Positions 32,932-41,164 of a stretch of DNA of 41,164 nucleotides are shown here, piece by piece. The stretch comes from Planctomycetaceae bacterium (GTDB lineage: Bacteria > Planctomycetota > Planctomycetia > Planctomycetales > Planctomycetaceae). The translations under genes and the position numbers were made by a program. Numbering within the stretch: position 1 is the first letter of the stretch; every line of letters begins with the position of its first letter. The notes under the pieces are model-generated. The model saw only the letters and a program-made list of their open reading frames with translations, was not told the origin of the DNA and did no database searches. The stretch covers positions 1 through 41,164 of the forward strand of contig JANQQW010000281.1 of assembly GCA_028284885.1 (NCBI GenBank). Direction: 5' to 3'.

Positions 32932-35733
32932 CTAGGGAACGAACACGAACTCGTTGGCGTTCAGCAGAGCACGGCAGAGGGCGGGCCAGCCGTGCTCGTT
33001 CGCGAACGAAAGGGCAGCCGACGCTTCGTCCGCCGCCGCCGGCCTCCCGAAGGCCAACTCGTAGGCGAGCGCGGCACGGGCGACGTCCGACTCGGGCACC
33101 TCGTCAGCGAGCCGTCGAGCGAACAACTCCGACTGCTCGACCACGAACGTGCTGTTGAAGAGGTTCAAGGCCTGCAGCGGAGTCGTCGAACGGCTCCGCT
33201 TCGCGACTCCCTGACCGCCGTCGGGGCAGTCGAACGCCCCGAAGACGGACTCCTGCTCTTGGCGGACCTTGGTCATGTAGACCATCCGCCGCCAGTCCTC
33301 CGGACCATACGTCTTCTTGGGGAAGAAGTGCCGGACGTTCTCGCGTTGCACCTCGAACCCGCTGAAGCCGGGGCCGCCCATCCGCTGGTCGAGCACGCCG
33401 GAGACCGCGAGCATGCTGTCACGAATCGCCTCCGCCTCCAGACGTCGAGGTGGGAACCTCCACAGCAGCCGCGTCGCGCCATCGACCTCGGTCCCGCGGG
33501 GCGACGGCCGGCTCGCCTGCTGCCAGGTGCTCGACGTCAGGATCAGCCGGTGGACGGACTTCAGCGACCAGTTCTCCGCGATCAGTCGGCCAGCCAGCCA
33601 GTCGAGCAGTTCCGGATGGGTCGGACGCGTGCCGTTGGCCCCGAAGTCGCTCGGCGTATCGACGAGACCCTCGCCGAAGTGGTGCTGCCAGAGCCGGTTG
33701 ACGACGACCCGGGCGGTCAGCGGGTTGCAGTCGTCCGCGATCCAGTTCGCCAACGCGATACGGCGACGCTGTTCCAGCGCTCGTGGCTTCAGATCGAGTG
33801 TGCCGAGTGCGACGACGGCGTTCGGAGCGACGACCTCGCGTTTCTGGTCCGGCTCGCCCCGGAACAGCCGGTGCGTCTCGCCCGGCTGGGTGAACCGCCC
33901 GACGTAGGCCGGCCCGGTCTTCGCGATCGCCGCCCGCTCCGCTCGCGCTGCTTGCAGGCGGTTCAACCACGAACGCCCCTGCGCGGCCTCCGCCTTCGGC
34001 AGGCCGGTGAAGTCGTACTCTGGTTCGGAGGGTCGATCGGCAGCTTGTGCCCGCGGCCGGTGGTCCGCCGAACTCGCCACGGTTCGCCACTTGTCGGGTT
34101 GGACGGCCACGTCGATGCGGTAGCGGACGGGCAGGCGGTCCGAGTAGCGGCCTTCGCGGTCGCGAGCCCACTCGATGCGGTCGATCGTCTTCGTTTCGGG
34201 CAACTCGATCTGGACCCACCCCGTGGGCTTGTCGCAAATCCAGCTGTGCGCGTTGCCGTACTTGCCGTCGTTCACGTGAGCCAGCTCGTGGATGGCGTAC
34301 CCGGCGAGCGACCCGGAAGCGGTCGCCCTCGCCCCCCGACTCGCGGCAGCGACGTTCTCGTCCCCTGCGAAGACCTCGAGCTCGTCGATGCACGGCTGCG
34401 ACCGGGAGGTCTCCTCGATCACGAAGCGGACGAACCGGGCCCGAACCGGTTGGAACGTCTCCACGTTGTGACGCGGGTTGACCGGCGGCGCCTTCGTCCG
34501 GTCGGAGTCCGAGGTCGTGCGAGCGCCCACCTCGAACCGGCTCAGCCGCTCGGCCAACTTGCCGATCTCCCGGTCGAGTGAGGTGATGCGGGTCTGTGTC
34601 TCGGGTGAGACGGGCAGTCTGGCGTCGCCGTGCTGGACCCCGGCGAAGACCGCCTGGACGGCGTAGTAGTCCGTTTGCGTGACCGGGTCGAACTTGTGGT
34701 TGTGGCAGCGGGCGCACCCCAGCGTGAGCCCGAGGAAGGCCGTGCCCGTCGTGTTGATCATGTCGTCGAGCTCGTTCATCCGTTGAACGGCCGCGAGGTT
34801 GCCGCCCCCCTTGACCAGGTCGTACGGACCGGCGACCAGGAAGCCGGTTCCCACCGGCTCGCCGAGGGCGTCGCCGGCGAGCTGCTCTCGAACGAACTGG
34901 TCGTACGGCTCGTCCTCGTTGAGCGACCGGATGACGTAGTCGCGGTAGGGCCATGCGTTCGGACGTTCGCGGTTCGTCTCGAATCCGTGCGTCTCGCCGA
35001 ACCGGACGACGTCGAACCAGTGCTGCGCCCAGCGTTCCCCGTAGCGAGGACTCGCCAGCACACGATCGACGAGCCTCGCCCACGCGTCGGGTCGGTCGTC
35101 GTTCAGGAACTCGTTGATCTCGGCTCGGGTCGGCGGGAGTCCGTGCATCACGAGGTACAACCGACGGACGCGTGTCCTGCGATCCGCACGTGGCGAGGGT
35201 TCGAGGCCTCGCTCGACGAGGCCCCGCAGGACGAACGCATCGACGGGGTTCCCCCCGGAGACGAAGGCATGTCGCGGACGGGGTGGGGGCGTCGCGGCGA
35301 GGGGCTGGAACGACCAGTGGTCCGAACCCTTGCTCTTCGTCGGCTGCCCGGAGAGTTCCGCGGGCATCTTCGCCCCCTGGCGAATCCAGTCGTGGATCAC
35401 CCCGACCTCCTCCGGAGAGAGTGGCTTTCCCTCCGGCGGCATCTTCAGGTCGTCCTTGCCGGCCACGACCCGCAACAAGTAGCTCCGCGCGGGCTTGCCG
35501 AGAACGACCGCCGGTTCGCCCGAGTCTCCCCCCCGCAAGAGGAGCGCTCGGTCGTCGAGCCGAAGTCCGCTCTCCTGTGCCTGCGGGCCGTGGCACGCCG
35601 TGCAGTGCTTCGCGAAGACGGGCTGAACGTCGTCGACGAAGTCGATCTCGTCGGCCGGCAGCCTCGACGTGGTCGCCGAGGCGACGAGAACCAGCAAGCT
35701 GGTCAGGCTGGGCCGCGCTCGAACGCTCGTCAT
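32932..35733 (-). CDS. DUF1549/DUF1553 planctomycete cytochrome with F5/8 C-like insert
   Basis: A 933-aa secreted protein. It has a signal peptide (1-28) and a PSCyt1 heme site C44-T-A-C47-H48. DUF1549 spans about 160-300 ([17 protein letters not shown]). A second heme-like motif [14 protein letters not shown] lies near 341. A discoidin (F5/8 type C)-like domain (about 420-560; [33 protein letters not shown]) is inserted before the C-terminal DUF1553 (about 650-920; [36 protein letters not shown]). The insert would bind carbohydrate or other surface material; the enzymatic role is unknown. I chose ATG 35733, with GGGAG six bases upstream, although the frame is open further. The DUF1501 partner gene follows 31 bases downstream. 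Confidence 0.92.
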   Translation of the reverse strand: MTSVRARPSLTSLLVLVASATTSRLPADEIDFVDDVQPVFAKHCTACHGPQAQESGLRLDDRALLLRGGDSGEPAVVLGKPARSYLLRVVAGKDDLKMPPEGKPLSPEEVGVIHDWIRQGAKMPAELSGQPTKSKGSDHWSFQPLAATPPPRPRHAFVSGGNPVDAFVLRGLVERGLEPSPRADRRTRVRRLYLVMHGLPPTRAEINEFLNDDRPDAWARLVDRVLASPRYGERWAQHWFDVVRFGETHGFETNRERPNAWPYRDYVIRSLNEDEPYDQFVREQLAGDALGEPVGTGFLVAGPYDLVKGGGNLAAVQRMNELDDMINTTGTAFLGLTLGCARCHNHKFDPVTQTDYYAVQAVFAGVQHGDARLPVSPETQTRITSLDREIGKLAERLSRFEVGARTTSDSDRTKAPPVNPRHNVETFQPVRARFVRFVIEETSRSQPCIDELEVFAGDENVAAASRGARATASGSLAGYAIHELAHVNDGKYGNAHSWICDKPTGWVQIELPETKTIDRIEWARDREGRYSDRLPVRYRIDVAVQPDKWRTVASSADHRPRAQAADRPSEPEYDFTGLPKAEAAQGRSWLNRLQAARAERAAIAKTGPAYVGRFTQPGETHRLFRGEPDQKREVVAPNAVVALGTLDLKPRALEQRRRIALANWIADDCNPLTARVVVNRLWQHHFGEGLVDTPSDFGANGTRPTHPELLDWLAGRLIAENWSLKSVHRLILTSSTWQQASRPSPRGTEVDGATRLLWRFPPRRLEAEAIRDSMLAVSGVLDQRMGGPGFSGFEVQRENVRHFFPKKTYGPEDWRRMVYMTKVRQEQESVFGAFDCPDGGQGVAKRSRSTTPLQALNLFNSTFVVEQSELFARRLADEVPESDVARAALAYELAFGRPAAADEASAALSFANEHGWPALCRALLNANEFVFVP

Positions 35734-35760
35734 GACAACTCCCGCTGACAACGTGACAAC
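35733..35760 (-). promoter_or_regulatory. Three GTTGTCA direct repeats at the cytochrome start
   Basis: GTTGTCA occurs three times on the minus strand (35754-35760, 35746-35752 and 35733-35739); the last ends on the first base of the start codon. Starts are 8 and 13 bases apart. This could be a binding site for a regulator or for a small RNA or protein controlling translation of the cytochrome gene. Confidence 0.35.
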
Positions 35761-35843
35761 CGCTGATTCTCTCGATCCGACCGTCGGGGCTGCAACGCCT
35801 GCTCGCTTCGACGCAACCTCACGCCATGTGTCCGCCGGGGGAC

Positions 35844-38066
35844 TCACCGCTCGCCCGAGGACGCCTTCCGCTCTCCGTAGACCGGGGGTTTCCAGTCGGG
35901 GGCCAGGCGACCCTGCGGTCGCACGCCGTAGGCGTCGTCGGGAATCGGCGTGTTCGCGGGCGTTCGCAGGGGCAGGTCGTCCGGCAGGTGCTTGATTCGC
36001 ACGTCCCGGTACTCGATCGTCATCTTCGGGCCGACGTGCACCTGCACGCCGAGCACGCCCTCGAGCGAGCGGCCGTTCTCGTCGAGATCGACGAGGTCGG
36101 CGGTCGGGTGCCCGTCGATCCAGTGCTGGTGGTGGTTGCCGCGGACGAGCACTCGGTAGTCGTGCCACTCGTCAGGGGTGAACGTCTTCACCGGCATCTT
36201 GCCGACGACCCACGGCCGGCCGTCGGGATCGACGACGACCTTCTCGCCGGTGTGCGAGAGGATTCGCCGTCCCTTCTCCTCGTACAGCATGCCGTTGTAC
36301 TCGGGCCGGGCGGCCACCACGTCGCACTGGTAGCCGGAGACGATGTCGAGCCCGAGGTCGGGCCGCATGCGGCTGCGGTACTGCAGGCCGCTGTTGCCCC
36401 CCTCGGTCACACGGACCTTCACCCGCAGGTCGAAGTTGCGGACGGTGCCGTGCTTCCAGGTGAGGAAGCGGTTCGACTCGAGCGAGCCGTCGGTGACACC
36501 GGTGATGGCACCGTTCTTCACGGACCAGTGCTTCCGGTCCCCCTCCCAGCCGCGGAGGGACTTGCCGTCGAAGATGCGGACGAAGCCCTCCTTGTCCGGC
36601 CGGGCACTGACGTTCGCGGCCGCCTCGGGATGGGGAACGGTCGAGGCGTTGAAGGAGCCCTTCAGCGGGTCGATCGGCCCGCCCAGTTCGGCGACGCGGG
36701 TCTTCGTCCGCTGTCGCATGTCGGCGACAACCTTCGCGTAGGCCGGGTCCTCGACGAAGTTGACCAGCTCGTCGGGATCCTTCCGCAGGTCGTGCAGGAA
36801 CTCGTGGTCGTGGTCGAAGTACCGCACGTACTTGTAGTCGGCGGTGCGGATTCCCTCGAAGGCCGGGATGCGGTTGCGGACGGCGAAGTGCTCGTGGAAC
36901 GACTCCGTCCGCCAGTCGGACGGCGTCGTGCTCGAGACGATCGGTGCGAGGCTGCGGCCCTGGTACCGCTTCGGCACGTCGGCACCGGCCCAGTCGACGA
37001 ACGTGGCCGGCAGGTCGAGGTTGAGGGCGATCGCGTCGACGACCTGACCGCGGTTCGCCTCCGGGACGCGGGGGTCGAACACGATCAATGGCACGCGGAG
37101 CGACTCCTCGTAGTGGGACCACTTCCCGGCGAGGCCGCGGTTGCCCATGTGGTACCCGTTGTCGGCGGAGTAGACGACGATCGTGTTCTCGGCGAGGCCG
37201 GCCTCTTCGAGCGCCTTGAGGAAACGGCCGATCGCCCCGTCGATGCCGCTGACCATGCGGTAGTAGGCCCGCACGTTCGTCTGGTAACGCTCGGGCGTGT
37301 TCCACCGCCAGAAGTACCGCTCGCGGTTGATGGTCGTCCGCAGGAAGTCGGGCAGACCGTCGAAGATCGCCGGGTCGTTCAACCGGGGCGGGGCGATCGT
37401 CACGTCGTCGTACTTGCCGTCGACGGCCCGCGGCCACGGGAAGTGTCCGACGCCCGGCCGCCGGTCGCCGTCCTCGGCGTGGCAGGCGTTGAACCACATG
37501 TTGAGGGCGAACGGCTTCCCCTTCGGCTGCGACTTCAGGAACTCGATGCCGCGGTCGACGATCAGTTCGGTCTCGTGCCGCAGGGTGCCGTCGGGCTGCC
37601 GCTTGTAGAACGGGTTCCGGCCGATCGCCTGGAACTCGTCGAAGTGGTCGGCGTTCCGGAACCCGCGGGGCGTCTTCGCGTGCCACTTGCCGAAGTACCC
37701 GGTCCGGTAGCCCTGCTCGCGGAGGACGTCCGAGTAGAGTTCGGCGACGGCGTCGGGTCGGGCGGTGTCCGGGTTCGCCGAGGTGCCGAAGCTGCGGCCG
37801 GTCAGGCCGGTCAGGATCGTCGTCCGGCTGACCCAGCAGATGGAGTGGCTGACGAACGCGTTCGAGAACCGCGTGCCCCGTGCGGCCAGACCGTCGAGGT
37901 GGGGCGTCTCGACCACGTCGTTGCCGTAGCAGCCCAGCGTGCTCGTCGTCTGGTCGTCGGCGAAGAAGAAGACGATGTTCGGCTGGTCGGCCGCGACGGA
38001 GGGTCGCGGTGCCAGGCCGAAGAGCAGGCAGGCGAGCAGGACGGCGAGACGGCACTTGGAACGCAT
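35844..38066 (-). CDS. Sulfatase fused to DUF1080 (3-keto-disaccharide hydrolase-type)
   Basis: A 740-aa exported fusion. After a signal peptide (1-26) comes a sulfatase domain (about 28-460): metal ligands D37-D38 (FFFADDQT), the formylglycine site C77-W-V-S-R81, K127 in YFGKWHAK, and the DN/H/K cluster SADNGYHMGNRGLAGKW near 300. The consensus C/S-x-P-x-R has valine in place of proline, which may affect cysteine conversion. The C-terminal DUF1080 domain (about 489-692; VRIFDGKSLRGWEG, NSGLQYRSR, EWHDYRVLVRGNHHQHWIDG) is related to 3-keto-glycoside hydrolases and lectin-like folds. It probably removes sulfate from a polysaccharide and may cleave or bind it too. ATG 38066 precedes the signal peptide; it appears to be a single-gene unit. 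Confidence 0.92.
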   Translation of the reverse strand: MRSKCRLAVLLACLLFGLAPRPSVAADQPNIVFFFADDQTTSTLGCYGNDVVETPHLDGLAARGTRFSNAFVSHSICWVSRTTILTGLTGRSFGTSANPDTARPDAVAELYSDVLREQGYRTGYFGKWHAKTPRGFRNADHFDEFQAIGRNPFYKRQPDGTLRHETELIVDRGIEFLKSQPKGKPFALNMWFNACHAEDGDRRPGVGHFPWPRAVDGKYDDVTIAPPRLNDPAIFDGLPDFLRTTINRERYFWRWNTPERYQTNVRAYYRMVSGIDGAIGRFLKALEEAGLAENTIVVYSADNGYHMGNRGLAGKWSHYEESLRVPLIVFDPRVPEANRGQVVDAIALNLDLPATFVDWAGADVPKRYQGRSLAPIVSSTTPSDWRTESFHEHFAVRNRIPAFEGIRTADYKYVRYFDHDHEFLHDLRKDPDELVNFVEDPAYAKVVADMRQRTKTRVAELGGPIDPLKGSFNASTVPHPEAAANVSARPDKEGFVRIFDGKSLRGWEGDRKHWSVKNGAITGVTDGSLESNRFLTWKHGTVRNFDLRVKVRVTEGGNSGLQYRSRMRPDLGLDIVSGYQCDVVAARPEYNGMLYEEKGRRILSHTGEKVVVDPDGRPWVVGKMPVKTFTPDEWHDYRVLVRGNHHQHWIDGHPTADLVDLDENGRSLEGVLGVQVHVGPKMTIEYRDVRIKHLPDDLPLRTPANTPIPDDAYGVRPQGRLAPDWKPPVYGERKASSGER

Positions 38067-38117
38067 GGGGTACCCTCGGGAGGTCGGATCGACGCGAGGG
38101 TGCATCGTAACGGCCCG

Positions 38118-38138
38118 GCGGACGGAGCGAACGTCCGC
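38118..38138 (-). terminator. Hairpin after the HemP gene
   Basis: A perfect 7-bp stem GCGGACG / CGTCCGC with a 7-nt loop lies 11 nt past the HemP stop, between it and the sulfatase gene on the same strand. No long U-run follows, so termination may be partial or Rho-dependent. Confidence 0.45.
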
Positions 38139-38149
38139 AGCCGGTCGTT

Positions 38150-38344
38150 TCAGTCCTTGTTCAGCAGCAGCTTGCCGTTGCGGGTGCGAATGAGCCGGTA
38201 GACGTCGGCCCCGTGGCGAATGAGCACCTCGCGGTCCCCGCCGAGGAGCGTCTCGGACGAGACGACCCGCGGCGGAGGCGAGTCCGGCTCGCCCTCGTCG
38301 GGGCGAGCCGGTCCGCGTGACTTGTCCAGCTGGTCGTCGGACAT
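38150..38344 (-). CDS. hemP: HemP family hemin uptake protein
   Basis: A 64-aa protein whose second half is the HemP domain (PF10636-type): SSETLLGGDREVLIRHG, then DVYRLIRTRNGKLLLNKD. Family members are small and are linked to heme or iron uptake and its regulation. The first half is charged and proline-rich. The ATG at 38344 is preferred; a GTG at 38359 is in frame but its AAGGA is too close. It lies 25 bases after the DUF4198-Kelch gene, as the last gene of the operon, and is followed by a hairpin. With many CxxCH proteins in this window, control of heme supply is a sensible role, although that link is inference. Confidence 0.88.
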   Translation of the reverse strand: MSDDQLDKSRGPARPDEGEPDSPPPRVVSSETLLGGDREVLIRHGADVYRLIRTRNGKLLLNKD

Positions 38345-38369
38345 GTCGGCTTCGTTCACGTCCTTCGGG

Positions 38370-39998
38370 TCACTTGTCGTCCGAGACGTCGAACGTCTCG
38401 ACCTCGAGCACCTTGCCGGCCATGCTGCCCCCGCCGACGAGGAGCAGTCGGTCTCCCGAGAGCGCCAGCATGCGGTGGAAGAACCGGGGGTGCTCGACCT
38501 TGCCGACCGTCTCCCACTTGCCGGCGTTCCGGTCGAGTCGCTGCACGGTCCCCTCGTAGGTGGTGGCGTACAGGTTGTCGCCGCAGAGGAAGGCCGAGGA
38601 GCCGAAGCCGCCCATCCGCCCCTTGGCGTTGATCGACGGACCCTCGGACCACTTCTTGGACTTCGGGTCGTAGACGCTGACCTTCGTGGTGGTCCCGCCC
38701 TCTTCCTCCATTCCGCCGATGACGACCAGTCGGCCGTCCGACTCGCCGAGCGACATCGCCCGCCGCTTGAACGGCGGCTCCGGGAGCTTCTTCCAGGCGA
38801 TCTCGTCGGCCGAGAGGTCGGCGACGTAGGCGGTCGAGTGCCACTTCGACTCCAGCCCGTCCATCGCCCAGCCACCGGCGACGTACAGGTGGTCGCCGAT
38901 CACGACGGCGTCGTGCGACGAACGGGGCTCGGGCAGGTCGGCGAGCTTCTCCCACTTGCCGGTCTTCGGGTCGAACCGGGCGAAGTCGGCGGTGGAGACG
39001 AGGACGTGGTTCTCGCCTTCCTTGTTCCGGGCCTCGAATCCGCCCACGCGGTAGAGATGCTTGCCGTGCGCGACGAGGGCGAGACCCTGCCGGCGGGGTC
39101 CCTTGGCGGCGACGGTCCACCCCTTGGGATCGGAGAGGTCGAGCGCCAGCAACTGGTTCGACTGACTCTCACGGTAGTAGTCGTGAGCCTCGCCGGTGTG
39201 GCCGCCGTAGACGTAGACGGTGTCGCCGAGGACCGCGGCGCCGAAGCTGGTCAGGCCGCGGGGCAGGTCGGGCAGGGCGGAGGTCGAGCTCTCGGACGGG
39301 GTCTTCGCGGCCGTCTTCCCGGTGCTCTCGCCGATCTCGACGGTCAGCGTGGTGTAGTGGCGGGCGTCCGTGTAGGCCTTGTCGCCCCGCTTACCCGGCT
39401 TCGCCTCGACGTGCTTCACCCGTGCCGCGAACAGCCCTTCGGACTTCGACTCGACGGTGAAGCGACCCTTGGCGTCGGTCTGACCCGTCACGCGGTCGAG
39501 GTCGGGCGTATCGACGGTGACCTCGGCGTCGGCGAGCGGCTTGCCGTTCCAGTGAGCGACGAGCGTCAGTCGCCCCGGCGTCCACTCCGGCACGAGGTCG
39601 AGTGCCGCGACCGGCTTGCCGAACTCGCCCGCGGGCTTCGGGCCGGCGTACGCCTTGGCCGCATACTGCAGCAGGAAGGTGCTGTCGCCCCGCGTGATCA
39701 CGCCGTACTCGTGGGCGAGTGCGTACGTGCCGTCGAACGACTTCGCCGGGAGGCCGAGCCAGTCGTCCTGGCGAACGGCCTTCTGCTTCGCCGTCTTGCC
39801 GTCGACGGCCCGGTGTCGAATCGTCAGTTCGCCGAGGCGGTCGAGCAGGGCCGGGTCGTCCGGGTCGGCGGACTCGGCGAAGTAGACGTCGACGCGTCCC
39901 TCGGCGCGGTTCAGGACGAGCCACGGAAAGTGGGCCTGGGCCTGGGTGGGCAGCAGGACGACGCCGAGCAGCATCGCCGGAAGGAGTCTCTTGAGCAT
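38370..39998 (-). CDS. Secreted DUF4198-like and Kelch-repeat protein
   Basis: A 542-aa exported protein. A signal peptide (1-22, ending AQA) is followed by a DUF4198-like domain (about 23-225), the NikM-related beta fold that starts HFPWLVLNRAEGRVDVYF and includes LVAHWNGKPLADAEVTVD. A Kelch beta-propeller (about 250-535) then has repeats such as GDTVYVYGGHTGEAHDYY, GDHLYVAGGWAMDG, DGRLVVIGGM and GDRLLLVGGG. DUF4198 proteins are associated with metal (nickel/cobalt) uptake; a Kelch fusion is less usual and suggests protein or polymer binding. It is third in an operon after DUF1559 and a lipoprotein, with HemP next, so iron or metal acquisition is a reasonable guess. The ATG at 39998 has only a weak ribosome binding site. 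Confidence 0.85.
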   Translation of the reverse strand: MLKRLLPAMLLGVVLLPTQAQAHFPWLVLNRAEGRVDVYFAESADPDDPALLDRLGELTIRHRAVDGKTAKQKAVRQDDWLGLPAKSFDGTYALAHEYGVITRGDSTFLLQYAAKAYAGPKPAGEFGKPVAALDLVPEWTPGRLTLVAHWNGKPLADAEVTVDTPDLDRVTGQTDAKGRFTVESKSEGLFAARVKHVEAKPGKRGDKAYTDARHYTTLTVEIGESTGKTAAKTPSESSTSALPDLPRGLTSFGAAVLGDTVYVYGGHTGEAHDYYRESQSNQLLALDLSDPKGWTVAAKGPRRQGLALVAHGKHLYRVGGFEARNKEGENHVLVSTADFARFDPKTGKWEKLADLPEPRSSHDAVVIGDHLYVAGGWAMDGLESKWHSTAYVADLSADEIAWKKLPEPPFKRRAMSLGESDGRLVVIGGMEEEGGTTTKVSVYDPKSKKWSEGPSINAKGRMGGFGSSAFLCGDNLYATTYEGTVQRLDRNAGKWETVGKVEHPRFFHRMLALSGDRLLLVGGGSMAGKVLEVETFDVSDDK

Positions 39999-40075
39999 CG
40001 GGAAGGTCTCTTTTGGGGTGTGGGTCGTGACTGGTGGGGACGCCGCGGGCGGCCCTCAAGTGATCCTACTCAACT

Positions 40076-40351
40076 TCAGCGGTTGGAACCCCGGTCCTTG
40101 GCACGTTCGGGGACGACGACGTCGCGGAGGAACGTCTCCCAGGCCTCGGTGTCCTCGAACTCCGGGTTCGTGTTCATCAGTCGGGCCATGGTCTCGTCGG
40201 CGTACTTCTCCTTCTCGGGCATGGTCCGCCACTGCTCGACCGTCAGAGGCTCGGCCTCGGCCGGGTTGGCCGGGCCCGCCCCGCCACCGCCGCCGCAACC
40301 GGCGACGGCGAGGGCCAAGAGCATCAGCCCGCTCGCGAGCAGGCGTGTCAT
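40076..40351 (-). CDS. Small lipoprotein, 91 aa
   Basis: A lipoprotein with a signal and lipobox LALAVAGC (Cys at residue 19) followed by a glycine run, then a short acidic helix-rich domain (TVEQWRTMPEKEKYADETM and TEAWETFLRDVVVP). I do not recognise the family. It overlaps the DUF1559 gene by four bases (ATGA) and is followed 77 bases later by the DUF4198-Kelch gene, so it is probably in the same operon. Such small lipoproteins next to DUF1559 genes are common in planctomycetes; their role is unknown. Confidence 0.85.
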   Translation of the reverse strand: MTRLLASGLMLLALAVAGCGGGGGAGPANPAEAEPLTVEQWRTMPEKEKYADETMARLMNTNPEFEDTEAWETFLRDVVVPERAKDRGSNR

Positions 40352-41164
40352 TCCACCACCTCGCCGCCGTCACGGGTCGCCCGGGCGGTCAGCACGTCGG
40401 CGTGGGCGTTCTCGGAGAAGAACTTCACCGAGCCGTCGCAGTTCGTGAAGTGCGCCCCGCCCGGGTGCAGGCTGCGGAAGCGGCTGAACGGGCCGCTGAA
40501 CCCGCTGAGGGTCGTGTGGTCGTGCTGGTTGAAGGGGAAGCTCGTGGAGCCGGCCGTGTAGCCGGTGAAGCCCCACGCCCACAGCGCGGCGATGTGCGTC
40601 TCCGGCTTGCCGGTCGGGTTGAAGTCGGTCTCACCGAACAGGAACGTGTTGGACGTACCGTCGGTGATGTCCCGGATCCGACGCTCTTCCTGGTTCGGGT
40701 GGCTCGGGTCGTCGGGGTCCGTCACGTAGGGCGTGACGGCACCGTTGTAGGCGGGCGGCGGGGTGCCGGGCGTGTAGAAGGTGTGGTACTGCAGCAGCAG
40801 CGGGTCCTGCGTGCCGATCGACCAGAGGTAGCTGTTCGGGGCACGGTCCTCGGTGCCGCCGAGCGGGCCGGGCGGGAGGACCATCGTCGGGCAGAGGAAC
40901 GTCGGGATCTGGAACGACTGCAGGTCCGCGTTCGCCAGTCCGTCGCCGTCGTGGTCGGTGGTGCCGTTGCGGGACTCGTCGGCGTTCCACTTCTTGGCGA
41001 TCGCGTCCCGCTCCATGTAGGGCAGGATCTGGATCCAGCCGGTGGAGTAGGTGTCGGTCGCCCCACCCTCCTCGCGGTCCCTGGTGCTGTAGGGGAGCGT
41101 GCCGAAGGCGTCGTGCCGGTTGTGCACGGCCAGGGCGATGTTCTTCATGTTGTTCTTGCAGCTC
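40348..41164 (-). CDS. DUF1559 domain protein (pseudopilin-like), partial
   Basis: The gene runs off the window edge, so its N-terminus, where the type IV prepilin-like methylation site is expected, is not seen. The visible 271 residues begin SCKNNMKNIALAVHNRHD, the start of the conserved DUF1559 domain. They contain TGWIQILPYMERDAIAKKW and DITDGTSNTFLFGE, and end with the H-x9-DG motif (HPGGAHFTNCDGSVKFFSE). These planctomycete proteins are thought to be type II secretion-related pseudopilin-like surface proteins, with no proven role. The stop overlaps the lipoprotein start (ATGA). The internal ATG at 41148 is not the real start. Confidence 0.93.
   Translation of the reverse strand, partial: SCKNNMKNIALAVHNRHDAFGTLPYSTRDREEGGATDTYSTGWIQILPYMERDAIAKKWNADESRNGTTDHDGDGLANADLQSFQIPTFLCPTMVLPPGPLGGTEDRAPNSYLWSIGTQDPLLLQYHTFYTPGTPPPAYNGAVTPYVTDPDDPSHPNQEERRIRDITDGTSNTFLFGETDFNPTGKPETHIAALWAWGFTGYTAGSTSFPFNQHDHTTLSGFSGPFSRFRSLHPGGAHFTNCDGSVKFFSENAHADVLTARATRDGGEVVE

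Noticed and set aside
32644-34581. 645-aa plus-strand open frame
   Set aside because: It spans the junction of the real DUF1501 and DUF1553 genes in antisense and has no recognisable domain.
35826-38201. 791-aa plus-strand open frame opposite the sulfatase
   Set aside because: Antisense shadow of the sulfatase-DUF1080 gene, with valine/glycine/arginine-rich composition and no motif.
38220-40448. 742-aa plus-strand open frame
   Set aside because: Antisense shadow across HemP, the Kelch protein and the lipoprotein genes; it crosses several real gene boundaries.
1-41164. CRISPR arrays, tRNA and rRNA genes
   Set aside because: No regularly spaced repeats and no tRNA- or rRNA-like sequence were noticed, although I could not run a covariance search.

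Overview
The window looks like chromosomal DNA of a planctomycete (PVC superphylum). It is GC-rich, with G or C at nearly every third codon position. It carries families largely restricted to that group: planctomycete cytochrome proteins (PSCyt1 with DUF1587/1592/1588/1585, and DUF1549/DUF1553), their Tat-exported partners DUF1552 and DUF1501, a PVC-type CxxCH heme protein, a sulfatase fused to DUF1080, and a DUF1559 pseudopilin-like protein. No rRNA, tRNA or CRISPR was seen. I give no genus.

Layout. 1-1038: weakly coding or decayed DNA. 1039-8417 (minus): one operon with two successive cytochrome/DUF1552 pairs. 8418-9205: no supported gene. 9206-18038 (plus): ECF sigma factor, FecR-type anti-sigma, a third cytochrome/DUF1552 pair, a sugar-phosphate isomerase/epimerase-like protein and a Gfo/Idh/MocA oxidoreductase. 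The last gene abuts the remnant end of an IS5-type transposase (18052-18141). 18297-22145 (minus): a 66-aa lipoprotein and a 1146-aa secreted propeller/PA14 protein. 22194-24636: a TetR regulator divergent from a small redox operon (MdaB-like flavoprotein, ABM monooxygenase, SDR), with paired palindromes in between. 24692-24829: amidohydrolase remnant. 24903-31298: a secreted protein divergent from a LacI regulator, which overlaps a 1364-aa propeller-HEAT-heme-DUF6807 fusion. 31416-35733 (minus): a DUF1549/1553 cytochrome with its DUF1501 partner. 35844-38066 (minus): sulfatase-DUF1080 fusion. 38150-41164 (minus): DUF1559, lipoprotein, DUF4198-Kelch protein and HemP, apparently one operon running off the right edge.

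How it may work together. Four times in 35 kb a secreted multi-domain cytochrome is followed directly by a Tat-signal protein (DUF1552 three times, DUF1501 once). One pair shares a gene string with its own sigma/anti-sigma switch and two sugar-type enzymes. With the sulfatase-DUF1080, CxxCH-DUF6807, isomerase and Gfo/Idh genes, this suggests extracytoplasmic oxidation and breakdown of complex, perhaps sulfated, carbohydrates. That is inference: the DUF1552/DUF1592 reaction is, as far as I know, undescribed. HemP at the end of the last operon fits a high heme demand.
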